From positions 1 through 5,459 of the forward strand of contig QHOZ01000055.1 of the NCBI GenBank assembly GCA_003219495.1: a stretch of 5,459 bases of DNA, in the 5' to 3' direction. The notes under the pieces were generated by a model. That model saw only the letters and a program-made list of their open reading frames with translations. It searched no databases and had not been told where the DNA came from. Below, piece after piece: positions 1 to 5,459 of this stretch. The stretch comes from Verrucomicrobiota bacterium. Lineage in GTDB: Bacteria > Verrucomicrobiota > Verrucomicrobiae > Chthoniobacterales > UBA10450. The position numbers and the translations under genes were made by a program. Each line of letters starts with the position of its first letter. The first letter of the stretch is position 1.

Positions 1-49
1 AGAATGACAAGCCGCGCCAAAGGACGAAAGCCGAAAAAATCCGGCGCTT

Positions 50-571
50 CTAAATCAGTCCGCGTTTGCGAAAGTCGCCGAGATTGCCACCGCTGGAGCG
101 CTCGATCATATCGATCGTGAATTTGAGAAGACAAACTTCCCAGGCGTCGTCCACGCCTTGGATGACCGCGCTCAGTGAATCGTCGCGGTTTTGCACGTGC
201 GATTTGGTCCGCTCGATCACCGACTCGATCGGATCGCGAAACATTTCTTCGCGCACGTCGGTCTTGCGAAATTGGAAGCCGTATCGCAGCACCGCCATGT
301 TGTCAAAGCGCTCGCGCAATTGATCGACATAGCGCTGTGCTTTGCCGCCAAAGCCGTCGAGCAATAACCGGCTGAAATGTTCCGGGGTGAGAATTTGCGG
401 ACGGTCCGCGTGAATTTTTCCATCGCGCACGCGAACTTCATTGGCGCGATCCATCAGCTCCGAGATCAAATAGAAACGAAAACTGGTCGTGCCGAAGGTG
501 GCGATCTTGTGCTCGGGCGCAAGAATCACCTGCGTGTTCTCGATCGCGTACTGAAAATCGTCTTCCTTCAT
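50..571 (-). CDS. Conserved hypothetical protein, soluble, about 173 aa
   Basis: I do not recognise a named domain. The protein is charged, has one cysteine, and shows no signal peptide or membrane segment, so it is probably cytoplasmic. From the ATG at 571, blocks that look conserved are FGTTSFRFYL (about residues 26-35), a GVDDAWEVCLLKF block (139-151), and a glycine-rich GGNLGDFRKRGL tail (161-172). The overall style recalls conserved hypothetical proteins I associate with Verrucomicrobiota, but that is memory, not a search. The frame is open up to a TTG at 601, which would add ten residues. I prefer the ATG at 571 because MKEDDFQYAI reads as a natural N-terminus, although neither start has a convincing Shine-Dalgarno. 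It lies 45 bases (15 from the TTG) downstream of rarD on the same strand, so the two are probably co-transcribed. It is intact, and its function is unknown. Confidence 0.8.
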   Translation of the reverse strand: MKEDDFQYAIENTQVILAPEHKIATFGTTSFRFYLISELMDRANEVRVRDGKIHADRPQILTPEHFSRLLLDGFGGKAQRYVDQLRERFDNMAVLRYGFQFRKTDVREEMFRDPIESVIERTKSHVQNRDDSLSAVIQGVDDAWEVCLLKFTIDMIERSSGGNLGDFRKRGLI

Positions 572-616
572 TGCGGATAAGGTAGCGGCGATTGCCCTCA
601 ATCGCCATCGCAGGTC

Positions 617-1564
617 TCAGTCGAGCGCAGACGCTTCGAAGGCGCAGCTGTCGATCTCGCGCACGCGCGTGGAGCGCCAGCGCAGAATGGCTTCCGCGCT
701 AAAAATGATCAGCGCCAACCAAATTAGAGCGAAGGTGATGAGATGTCCTCGAGTGAACGGTTCGTGATAAAGAAACACGCCGAGCAAGAACGAACCGATC
801 GGCGAGAGATATTGGAGAAAGCCGAGGGTGATCAGTCGCAGATGACGCGCGGCGTAGCCGAACCAGAAAAGCGGAACCGCGGTGACGACGCCGGTGCTGA
901 TAAGCAAGATCGACAACCACCAGCCGGCCCGGCCGAAATGGAGCGCGCCCGAGCGTTGAAGGTAAATCAGAAAAATCGCCGCGAACGGCACGAGCAAAAT
1001 TGTTTCGATGAACAAACCGGGGATAGCAGCGGTGCCGGATTGTTTTCGCAGCAAGCCGTAGAGTCCGAACGTGAGGCAGAGTGAAACGGCGATCCAGGGA
1101 AAGCGACCGTAACCGAAAGTCAGATTCAAGACGCCGAGCGCGGCGAGGAGAACGGACGCAAATTGCCAACGAGTGAGTCGTTCGCGCAAGAAAATCGCGC
1201 CGAAAAGAACATTCATTAGCGGCGTCATGAAATAACCGAGACTGGTTTCGACGACGTGGCCGATGGTGACCGCGTAAATAAACAGGAACCAGTTCGATGC
1301 GATCGCGAGTCCGCCGGTGAGGCAATAAATTAGCGCGCGACGCGAGCGAACGATCGCGAACAATTCGGGCCAGCGTTTTTGCCAGCTCAAAATGGTGGAG
1401 AGAAAGATTGTCGTCCAAACAAAGCGGTTCGCGAGGATCTCGGTTGCCGGAACGCCGGCCATAAGTTTCCAATAAACTGGAATCAAACCCCAAATGGTGA
1501 AGCATGCGATTCCGGCAATGAGGCCGCGCGTTTCGCGCGAAGAATGATTTTGCGACTCCGGCAT
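617..1564 (-). CDS. rarD: RarD/EamA-family permease of the drug/metabolite transporter superfamily
   Basis: This is a 315-residue integral inner-membrane protein with about ten hydrophobic helices, matching Escherichia coli RarD in length and throughout its sequence. Matching landmarks are FTIWGLIPVYWKL (22-34), the PATEILANRFVW block (39-50), NWFLFIYAV (91-99), ETSLGYFMTPLMNVLFG (106-122), the FLRERLTR loop (125-132), LYGLLRK (168-174), the GVVTAVPLFWF helix (225-235) and LRLITLGFLQYLSP (242-255). E. coli RarD is historically annotated as a chloramphenicol-sensitivity protein, but the transported substrate of the family is not settled, so 'EamA-family transporter' is the safer product name. 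The ATG at 1564 gives a short polar N-terminus before helix 1, although no clear Shine-Dalgarno precedes it. The 66-base gap from the upstream msrB-like stop and the short gap to the hypothetical gene suggest a shared transcript. A long same-strand frame inside it (699-1505) is a shadow. Confidence 0.95.
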   Translation of the reverse strand: MPESQNHSSRETRGLIAGIACFTIWGLIPVYWKLMAGVPATEILANRFVWTTIFLSTILSWQKRWPELFAIVRSRRALIYCLTGGLAIASNWFLFIYAVTIGHVVETSLGYFMTPLMNVLFGAIFLRERLTRWQFASVLLAALGVLNLTFGYGRFPWIAVSLCLTFGLYGLLRKQSGTAAIPGLFIETILLVPFAAIFLIYLQRSGALHFGRAGWWLSILLISTGVVTAVPLFWFGYAARHLRLITLGFLQYLSPIGSFLLGVFLYHEPFTRGHLITFALIWLALIIFSAEAILRWRSTRVREIDSCAFEASALD

Positions 1565-1630
1565 GTGCGGCTCATGTCGCGCAGAAAAAACTGGCGCGCA
1601 AATGGTCCGGTTGATGGCAGGGCGAGCGCG

Positions 1631-2236
1631 CTATTTTTTTTCTGGGGCGGCCGAGACGGCGGACAGGTACGAGCCGTAGCCCGCTTCCTGCATCTCTTCG
1701 CGCGGAATGAAATAGAGCGCCGCGGAATTGACGGCGTAACGTTGGCCAGTTGGTGAGGTCGGATCCTGAATCAAGTGGCCAAGATGTGCGTCGCTCCGTT
1801 TCGCGCGTAATTCAATGCGATGCATATCGTAGGAATTATCGTCGCGTTGAACGATCGAATCGTTCGAGAGCGGCTTGCTGAAGGTGGGCCGGCCGGTGCC
1901 GCCGTCGAATTTGTCGTTTGAAGAAAAGAGGGGCTCGCGCGTGATAATGTCCACGTAAATCCCCGGGCTGAACTTGTCCCACAGCTTGTTCTTGAACGCG
2001 GTCTCAGTGCCGTTCTCGCGGACAACGTGATATTGCTCAGCGGACAATCGCTTGCGTAAGGTCGCGTCGTCCGGGACGGGCCGGTTCGGATCGAACCCGG
2101 TCATCGTTTCCTTCACGCTGTGCGCGAAAAAGACGAAATACAGAACCACCGCGCTCGCCAGAACCGCAATGATGATTCCGATGACGATGCTTATGCGTGA
2201 CGTGTCGTTGCTTTCGATCCGCGCGACCTCTGCCAT
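1631..2236 (-). CDS. Membrane-anchored MsrB-fold protein lacking all cysteines (catalytically dead paralogue)
   Basis: This 201-residue protein has one N-terminal transmembrane segment (about 15-37) followed by an MsrB (SelR) domain from about residue 58. Fold landmarks are preserved: LSAEQYHVV (64-72), PGIYVDI (91-97), EPLFSSNDKFD (101-111), and the DAHLGH motif with His151 and His154. The nucleophile motif, normally RYC(I/V)NSASL, reads RYAVNSAAL, with Ala168 encoded by GCC at 1733-1735. The substrate-pocket tryptophan of GWPSF is Arg116 (GRPTF), and the position of the neighbour's resolving cysteine is Asn75. There is no cysteine anywhere, so the thiol chemistry that reduces methionine-R-sulfoxide is impossible. 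Cys to GCC needs two base changes, and the frame is clean, which argues against a sequencing error. The topology suggests the domain faces the periplasm. It follows a genuine msrB paralogue after a 156-base gap. A binding, regulatory or structural role is inference. The ATG at 2236 is preceded by an AGGAGCGAGG stretch. Confidence 0.88.
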   Translation of the reverse strand: MAEVARIESNDTSRISIVIGIIIAVLASAVVLYFVFFAHSVKETMTGFDPNRPVPDDATLRKRLSAEQYHVVRENGTETAFKNKLWDKFSPGIYVDIITREPLFSSNDKFDGGTGRPTFSKPLSNDSIVQRDDNSYDMHRIELRAKRSDAHLGHLIQDPTSPTGQRYAVNSAALYFIPREEMQEAGYGSYLSAVSAAPEKK

Positions 2237-2243
2237 CTTAAAA

Positions 2244-2253
2244 CCTCGCTCCT
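2244..2253 (-). promoter_or_regulatory. Ribosome binding site of the cysteine-free msrB-like gene
   Basis: Read on the minus strand, this stretch is AGGAGCGAGG. Its GAGG ends seven bases before the ATG at 2236, and the AGGAG part lies about twelve bases before it. It supports the ATG as the true start and is one of the few clear purine-rich ribosome sites in the window. Confidence 0.45.
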
Positions 2254-2313
2254 AAGGATGAAACAAGGAGGAGAGGGTTAAGTCACTCTTTTTTTTAACC
2301 GAGCGAGCTGCGA

Positions 2314-2373
2314 CTGTAGGAGAAGCTGTCAGCTTCCCGTTTAAGATCGAGACGCTAGCAGCGTCTCCTACAG
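2314..2373. repeat. REPIN-like pair of inverted REP hairpins
   Basis: Two short REP-like units face each other. The left unit starts CTGTAGGAG (2314-2322) and contains the perfect hairpin GAAGCT-GTC-AGCTTC (2322-2336). The right unit, read on the minus strand, also starts CTGTAGGAG (2373 down to 2365) and contains GAGACGCT-AGC-AGCGTCTC (2349-2367), an eight-base stem with a three-base loop. The outer 15 bases of the two units are inverted repeats with 14 of 15 matching, so the whole element can fold either as two small hairpins or as one long one. A GTAG/GGAG head followed by a short hairpin is typical of REP sequences mobilised by RAYT (TnpA-REP) transposases, and paired inverted REPs are called REPINs. 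It fills much of the msrB intergenic gap and could stabilise or attenuate the transcript. No transposase gene is present in the window. Confidence 0.7.
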
Positions 2374-2392
2374 GAATAGCGGCCGTTCGCGG

Positions 2393-3013
2393 CTATTTTT
2401 TCTTTTCGAAGAGCGGCAGGTATTGGCCGTAACCTTCTTCTTTCAATTTCTCGACCGGAATGAACTTGAGCGAGGCGGAGTTGATGCAATAACGCATTCC
2501 GCCTTTATCGGCAGGACCGTCGTCGAACAGGTGGCCAAGATGCGAGTCGCCTTTGCTGCTGCGCACTTCGGTGCGCGCCATTCCAAACGTGCGATCCGAT
2601 TTCTCGCTCACGTTGTTCTTGTCGATCGGTTTGGTGAAGCTCGGCCAGCCGCTGCCGCTGTCGAATTTATCCAGCGAAGTGAAGAGCGGTTCGCCGCTAA
2701 CCACATCGACATAAATGCCCGGCTTATGATTGTCCCAATATTGGTTTCGAAACGGCGGTTCGGTCCCGCATTGTTGGGTCACGCGAAATTGCTCCGGCGT
2801 GAGTTTCTTTTTCAGTTCGTCGCCAGAAGGTTTTCCGGAAGTCTGATTGTTGGTCGATGGAGTTGTCATAGAGCTGGATGGAGATGGAGCAGGGGATTGG
2901 CCGCGCGCGCGGTTGAGAAAAAGCAAAACGCCGAGCAGGGTCGCGAACACGACCGCGCAAACGATTAACATTCCGCGCGAGGAAGCCGGTGGGCGTTTCG
3001 GCAATTGAATCAC
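2393..3013 (-). CDS. msrB: Peptide-methionine (R)-S-oxide reductase MsrB, membrane-anchored
   Basis: MsrB reduces methionine-R-sulfoxide in proteins back to methionine. Numbered from the GTG at 3013, a basic N-terminus (KRPPASSRG) leads into one hydrophobic segment (15-33), then a Ser/Pro/Thr-rich linker, then the SelR domain from about residue 66. Diagnostic features are CGTEPPF (82-88), [14 protein letters not shown] (98-111), GWPSF with Trp123, the DSHLGH motif with His158 and His161, and RYCINSASL with catalytic Cys176. The CxxC zinc-binding pairs of zinc-type MsrB proteins are absent, and the common recycling cysteine next to GWPSF is Ser121. Cys82 is therefore the likely resolving cysteine. 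The domain probably faces the periplasm as a tethered or signal-anchored protein. The frame is open up to a TTG at 3052. GTG 3013 keeps the positive charges before the helix, whereas the ATG at 2971 would start inside it. It lies shortly after the transporter remnant. Confidence 0.93.
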   Translation of the reverse strand: MIQLPKRPPASSRGMLIVCAVVFATLLGVLLFLNRARGQSPAPSPSSSMTTPSTNNQTSGKPSGDELKKKLTPEQFRVTQQCGTEPPFRNQYWDNHKPGIYVDVVSGEPLFTSLDKFDSGSGWPSFTKPIDKNNVSEKSDRTFGMARTEVRSSKGDSHLGHLFDDGPADKGGMRYCINSASLKFIPVEKLKEEGYGQYLPLFEKKK

Positions 3014-3067
3014 AGGTGAAAATACGACAGTTCGCGACCGGCAAAAGTTCAATTTGGACGGTCGAAC

Positions 3068-4464
3068 TCAGTCCGTTCGTCCCGCTTCCGGAACTTGGAC
3101 ATACCGGCGGAATATGAGGAGCCCGATCGGCGCGATCGACGCGGCGCAGGCGAAGATCAACCAAAGCATCGCGGGACGACATTCACCGTGCTCGGGGCAG
3201 AATGCCGCCAGCACCCAACCACTCGTGCCGATCAGAAGTTTGCCGAAAAGGAACGGAATGTAGGCAAGCGAGGCATAGGAAGCTTCCTGCCCGGGCGGTG
3301 CAATCGAGGCTGCGTATTCGTAAACGCGCGGCGAATAAAACGCTTCACCGATCGAAAATACGGCGAGGTAAAACGCGGACATGATGTAGTAAGGATGAAT
3401 CGCGCCGCTCAATCCGAGATAACCATGACCAAGCGCGCTGCCGAACGCGCCATTTGCCGTGGACACGAACCAATCGCTCGGCAAAGCCATGATGAACACC
3501 CCGGCTGCGCAAATGATGCTGCCGATAATCACCATTCGATACGACGCCCATCGCTGGGTCAAAGCGCCGATGATTGGAGCGAGAAAGATAATGAGAATGG
3601 CGTTGATTCCCGCCAACTTGCCGACCGGCGCGTGCAATCCCATCTCGCGGTCGCCGAATTTTGGAAACACATAATCCATTTGCAGGAAAATCGCTTTCAG
3701 AAATCCGATGAAGAGAAAGAAGACGAGCAGACGGTAAAATGCCGATTGTCCGGTTAGCCGCCGGAACAGATTGGCCGTTTCCGCGGCGCTCGCACGAACT
3801 GTTGCCGCAACTGTAGGATATGTTTCGCGTTCGCGTTCCGCGCGTCGTCGCAAAAAATAAATCGTCGGAAAGAGAACGATCTCCAGCGCTAGGCTCACCA
3901 TGAAAAGCTGTTGGTGCGGCGTGGGATGAAAACCGCCGATGTCGATCTTGAACTCGAGCGAACGGACAAAATCGAAAACGTAACCTGCGACGAGATAGCC
4001 AACATTCATCAGCGCGTAAATGATCGAGAACGCCATCGAACGTTGCGCGGTCGTGGAGTAGGTAGCAAGCCACAGGTGAGCGCGATTGTTGGATTCGAAG
4101 TTAAAACCATCACGCTGCGCGCGAAAGTGCAGAGCGCGACGCCGAGGAAAAATGTGCGACGCAAACCGATCGCGTCCGTGAGCGAGCCGGCGAGCAAAGT
4201 GAAGACCGTCATCGCCGGCGCCCAAACCCAGCCGACCAGCGCGCTCGCGCCTTGATCGCTGAAGCCGAGATCGCGCGACAACCAGAGCACCATCGTCTTG
4301 TTCGTGATCGAGTACGCCGTGTAGATGAAAAACTTGATCAGGAACGTGAGCCAGAGCTCGCGCTTCGCGCTTTTCAGCACGGCGAACTTCGCGATGAAAC
4401 CGCCGATTCCTCCCGGCGCGACATGTTCGTCCAGCGGGGCTGCTTCTGTGATTCTTTCTGCCAC
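3068..4464 (-). pseudogene. MFS transporter disrupted by frameshift and probable small deletion
   Basis: Two adjacent frames encode one 12-helix major-facilitator permease. The first runs from the GTG at 4464 to about 4066 and holds helices 1-3, including motif A, GSLTDAIGLRR (93-103), then the start of helix 4 (TIALTCGLL). The second resumes at about 4066 (ATYSTTAQRSMAFSIIYA) with helices 5-12 and stops at 3068. Moving between them needs a -1 shift near 4060-4070, where no slippery heptamer is visible. The join is also too short: helix 4 has only nine or ten hydrophobic residues before the loop to helix 5. The equivalent helix 10 segment in the C-terminal half (FSIGEAFYSPRVYEY) is complete. 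I infer a loss of roughly 15-20 codons plus one base. The GEAFYSP block recalls POT-like MFS proteins, and the substrate is unknown. The second frame alone starts with non-transporter-like residues, so it is unlikely to be a functional separate gene. Confidence 0.8.
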
Positions 4465-4517
4465 GATGTCGATCTTCAGTCAGATCGGTACCGCAGGCAA
4501 ACTGACCTGAGTGCGAT

Positions 4518-5459
4518 TTAGTCGAGCGGACTTTTGACGCCGAGGCCGGGCCGATTAAGCACGTGCGTGTAAATCATTGTCGTGCTCACGTCTTTGTGCC
4601 CGAGAAGTTCTTGAACGGTGCGAATGTCGTAACCGTTTTCGAGCAGATGAGTTGCGAAGGAATGTCGTAACGTGTGACAGGTCGCGGGCTTGCTTATGCC
4701 CGACGCACGGACGGCTTTCTTCATTGCATCCTGCAAAACAGTTTCGTCGATGTGATGGCGCTGCTTGGTCCCTGCCGACGAGCGCGGATCGGTTGAAAAA
4801 CGTGTTGAGGTGAACACGTACTGCCAGGCCCATTCCTTTGCTGCATTGGGCCATTTGCGATCGATGGCATTTGGCAAATAGACAGCGCCGAATCCAGCTT
4901 CTAAATCTTCTTCGTGCTGCGTTTTCATTTTTTGCAAATGACGTTCGAGGGACCTGGCAAGATTCACCGGCAACATCGTGACTCGATCTTTGCCGCCTTT
5001 GCCGTCCCGCACAGTTATCCGCAGATATCCAAGATCGACATCCTTAACACGCAAACGGACGCATTCCATTAAACGCAGACCGCTCCCGTAAAGTAAGCCA
5101 GCCATCAGTCGATATTTACCGTCCAGATGAGCGAAGATCTTGCGCACTTCATCGCGAGTTAGGACGACTGGCAAACGCGAAGGCCGTTTCGCCCGCTCGA
5201 CTCCTTGCAACCAGCCGATCTCCTGTTTGAGCACTTCCTTGTAGAGAAACAACAATGCGCTAAGCGCCTGATTCTGGGTGGAGGCAGCGACTCGCCCGTG
5301 TCTCGCAAGATGCGTCAGGAATTCTGTCACTTCCGCCTCCGCCATTTCGCGGGGATGCCGCTTATTGTGAAACAAAATGAAGCGTCTGATCCAATCGACG
5401 TACGCTTGTTCCGTGCGGATACTGAAATGTTTCCGACGAATAGTATCCCGGACTTGGTC
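4518..5459 (-). CDS. intI: Integron integrase IntI (tyrosine recombinase), N-terminus cut by the window edge
   Basis: IntI catalyses recombination between attI and the attC sites of gene cassettes. The frame is open to the last base of the window, giving 313 residues, close to full length. Upstream of a TTG at 5375 it still encodes typical IntI sequence ([20 protein letters not shown]), so 5375 is not the start. The SAM-like N-terminal domain covers about residues 1-90. The catalytic domain carries Arg129 (GSGLR), a lysine in GKGGKDR (Lys154 or Lys157), His262 and Arg265 (HTLRHSF), His288 (LLGHKDVS) and the nucleophile Tyr297 (TTMIYTHVL). The extra segment at about 189-215 ([10 protein letters not shown], then EWAWQYVF), followed by STDPRSS and RHH, is the IntI-specific insertion that separates it from XerC/XerD. 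The end (GVKSPLD) also matches IntI. It appears intact and probably active. The attI site, promoter and cassettes are expected beyond 5459. Confidence 0.95.
   Translation of the reverse strand, partial: DQVRDTIRRKHFSIRTEQAYVDWIRRFILFHNKRHPREMAEAEVTEFLTHLARHGRVAASTQNQALSALLFLYKEVLKQEIGWLQGVERAKRPSRLPVVLTRDEVRKIFAHLDGKYRLMAGLLYGSGLRLMECVRLRVKDVDLGYLRITVRDGKGGKDRVTMLPVNLARSLERHLQKMKTQHEEDLEAGFGAVYLPNAIDRKWPNAAKEWAWQYVFTSTRFSTDPRSSAGTKQRHHIDETVLQDAMKKAVRASGISKPATCHTLRHSFATHLLENGYDIRTVQELLGHKDVSTTMIYTHVLNRPGLGVKSPLD

Noticed and set aside
1..49. GCCG-ATTTTTT-CGGC-like hairpin just after the hypothetical gene as a terminator
   Set aside because: The T run sits in the loop and not after the stem, which is not the intrinsic terminator layout.
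699..1505. Long 268-codon minus-strand frame inside rarD
   Set aside because: It overlaps the clearly recognisable rarD in another frame and gives an Arg-rich, low-complexity product with no hydrophobic segments or motifs, typical of a GC-driven shadow frame.
2275..2300. Possible attC-like half-sites (GTTAAGT and TTTTAAC) near the REP pair
   Set aside because: The order is wrong for RYYYAAC...GTTRRRY, the second site does not fit the consensus, and the surrounding genes are not arranged as cassettes.
2375..2401. Imperfect hairpin (AATAGC...GCTATT) followed by a T run at the msrB stop codon
   Set aside because: The T run is on the plus strand, where there is no gene to terminate. Read in the direction of msrB there is no T tract after the stem, so I do not call a terminator.
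2423..2968. 181-codon plus-strand frame antisense to msrB
   Set aside because: It lies opposite a certain msrB gene, is rich in Arg and Ala, and shows no motif.
3095..3757. 220-codon plus-strand frame antisense to the MFS gene
   Set aside because: The product is Arg/Asp/Glu-rich without recognisable motifs, while the opposite strand encodes transporter helices. It is a shadow.
4050..4085. Programmed -1 ribosomal frameshift in the MFS gene
   Set aside because: No X XXY YYZ slippery heptamer is visible near the frame change, and the merged protein would still have a truncated helix 4, so a mutation fits better.
4465..4517. attI or attC site in the gap between intI and the transporter
   Set aside because: This gap is on the 3' side of intI and shows only short weak inverted repeats. 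attI normally lies on the 5' side, which is outside the window.

Overview
The window holds six genes, all on the minus strand. From high to low coordinates (the direction of transcription) they are an integron integrase, a broken major-facilitator transporter, two membrane-anchored MsrB-family proteins, a RarD/EamA-type permease and a conserved hypothetical protein. The composition is moderately GC-rich, Shine-Dalgarno signals are weak, and several reading frames begin with possible GTG or TTG codons. I see no rRNA, tRNA, CRISPR array or insertion sequence. The gene content, the REP-type hairpin pair and the chromosomal-looking intI suggest a soil or aquatic environmental bacterium. The hypothetical protein resembles ones I associate with Verrucomicrobiota, but that placement is a weak inference.

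Region by region. Bases 4518-5459 encode the integron integrase (IntI), a tyrosine recombinase with all expected catalytic residues and the IntI-specific insertion. Its reading frame runs off the right edge, so only the first few residues are missing. The usual attI site and cassette array would lie beyond the window on that side. Bases 3068-4464 hold an MFS transporter split between two frames at about 4060-4070. The join also seems to lack most of transmembrane helix 4, so this looks like a decayed gene with a small deletion. Bases 2393-3013 encode a canonical-looking peptide-methionine (R)-S-oxide reductase with an N-terminal membrane anchor. Bases 1631-2236 encode a second anchored MsrB-fold protein that contains no cysteine at all, so it cannot carry out the normal MsrB reaction. 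The gap between the two msrB genes carries a compact pair of inverted REP-like hairpins (2314-2373). Bases 617-1564 encode RarD, and bases 50-571 a soluble protein of unknown function.

How they may work together. The two MsrB proteins plausibly act outside the cytoplasmic membrane, where the active one would repair oxidised methionine in envelope proteins. The cysteine-free one may bind oxidised methionine, partner the active enzyme, or have a new role. RarD and the hypothetical protein are close enough to be co-transcribed. Nothing seen links the transporter or the integrase to the Msr pair beyond position. The most interesting points are the cysteine-free MsrB paralogue, the likely functional integron integrase at the edge, the REPIN-like hairpin pair, and the deletion plus frameshift in the transporter.
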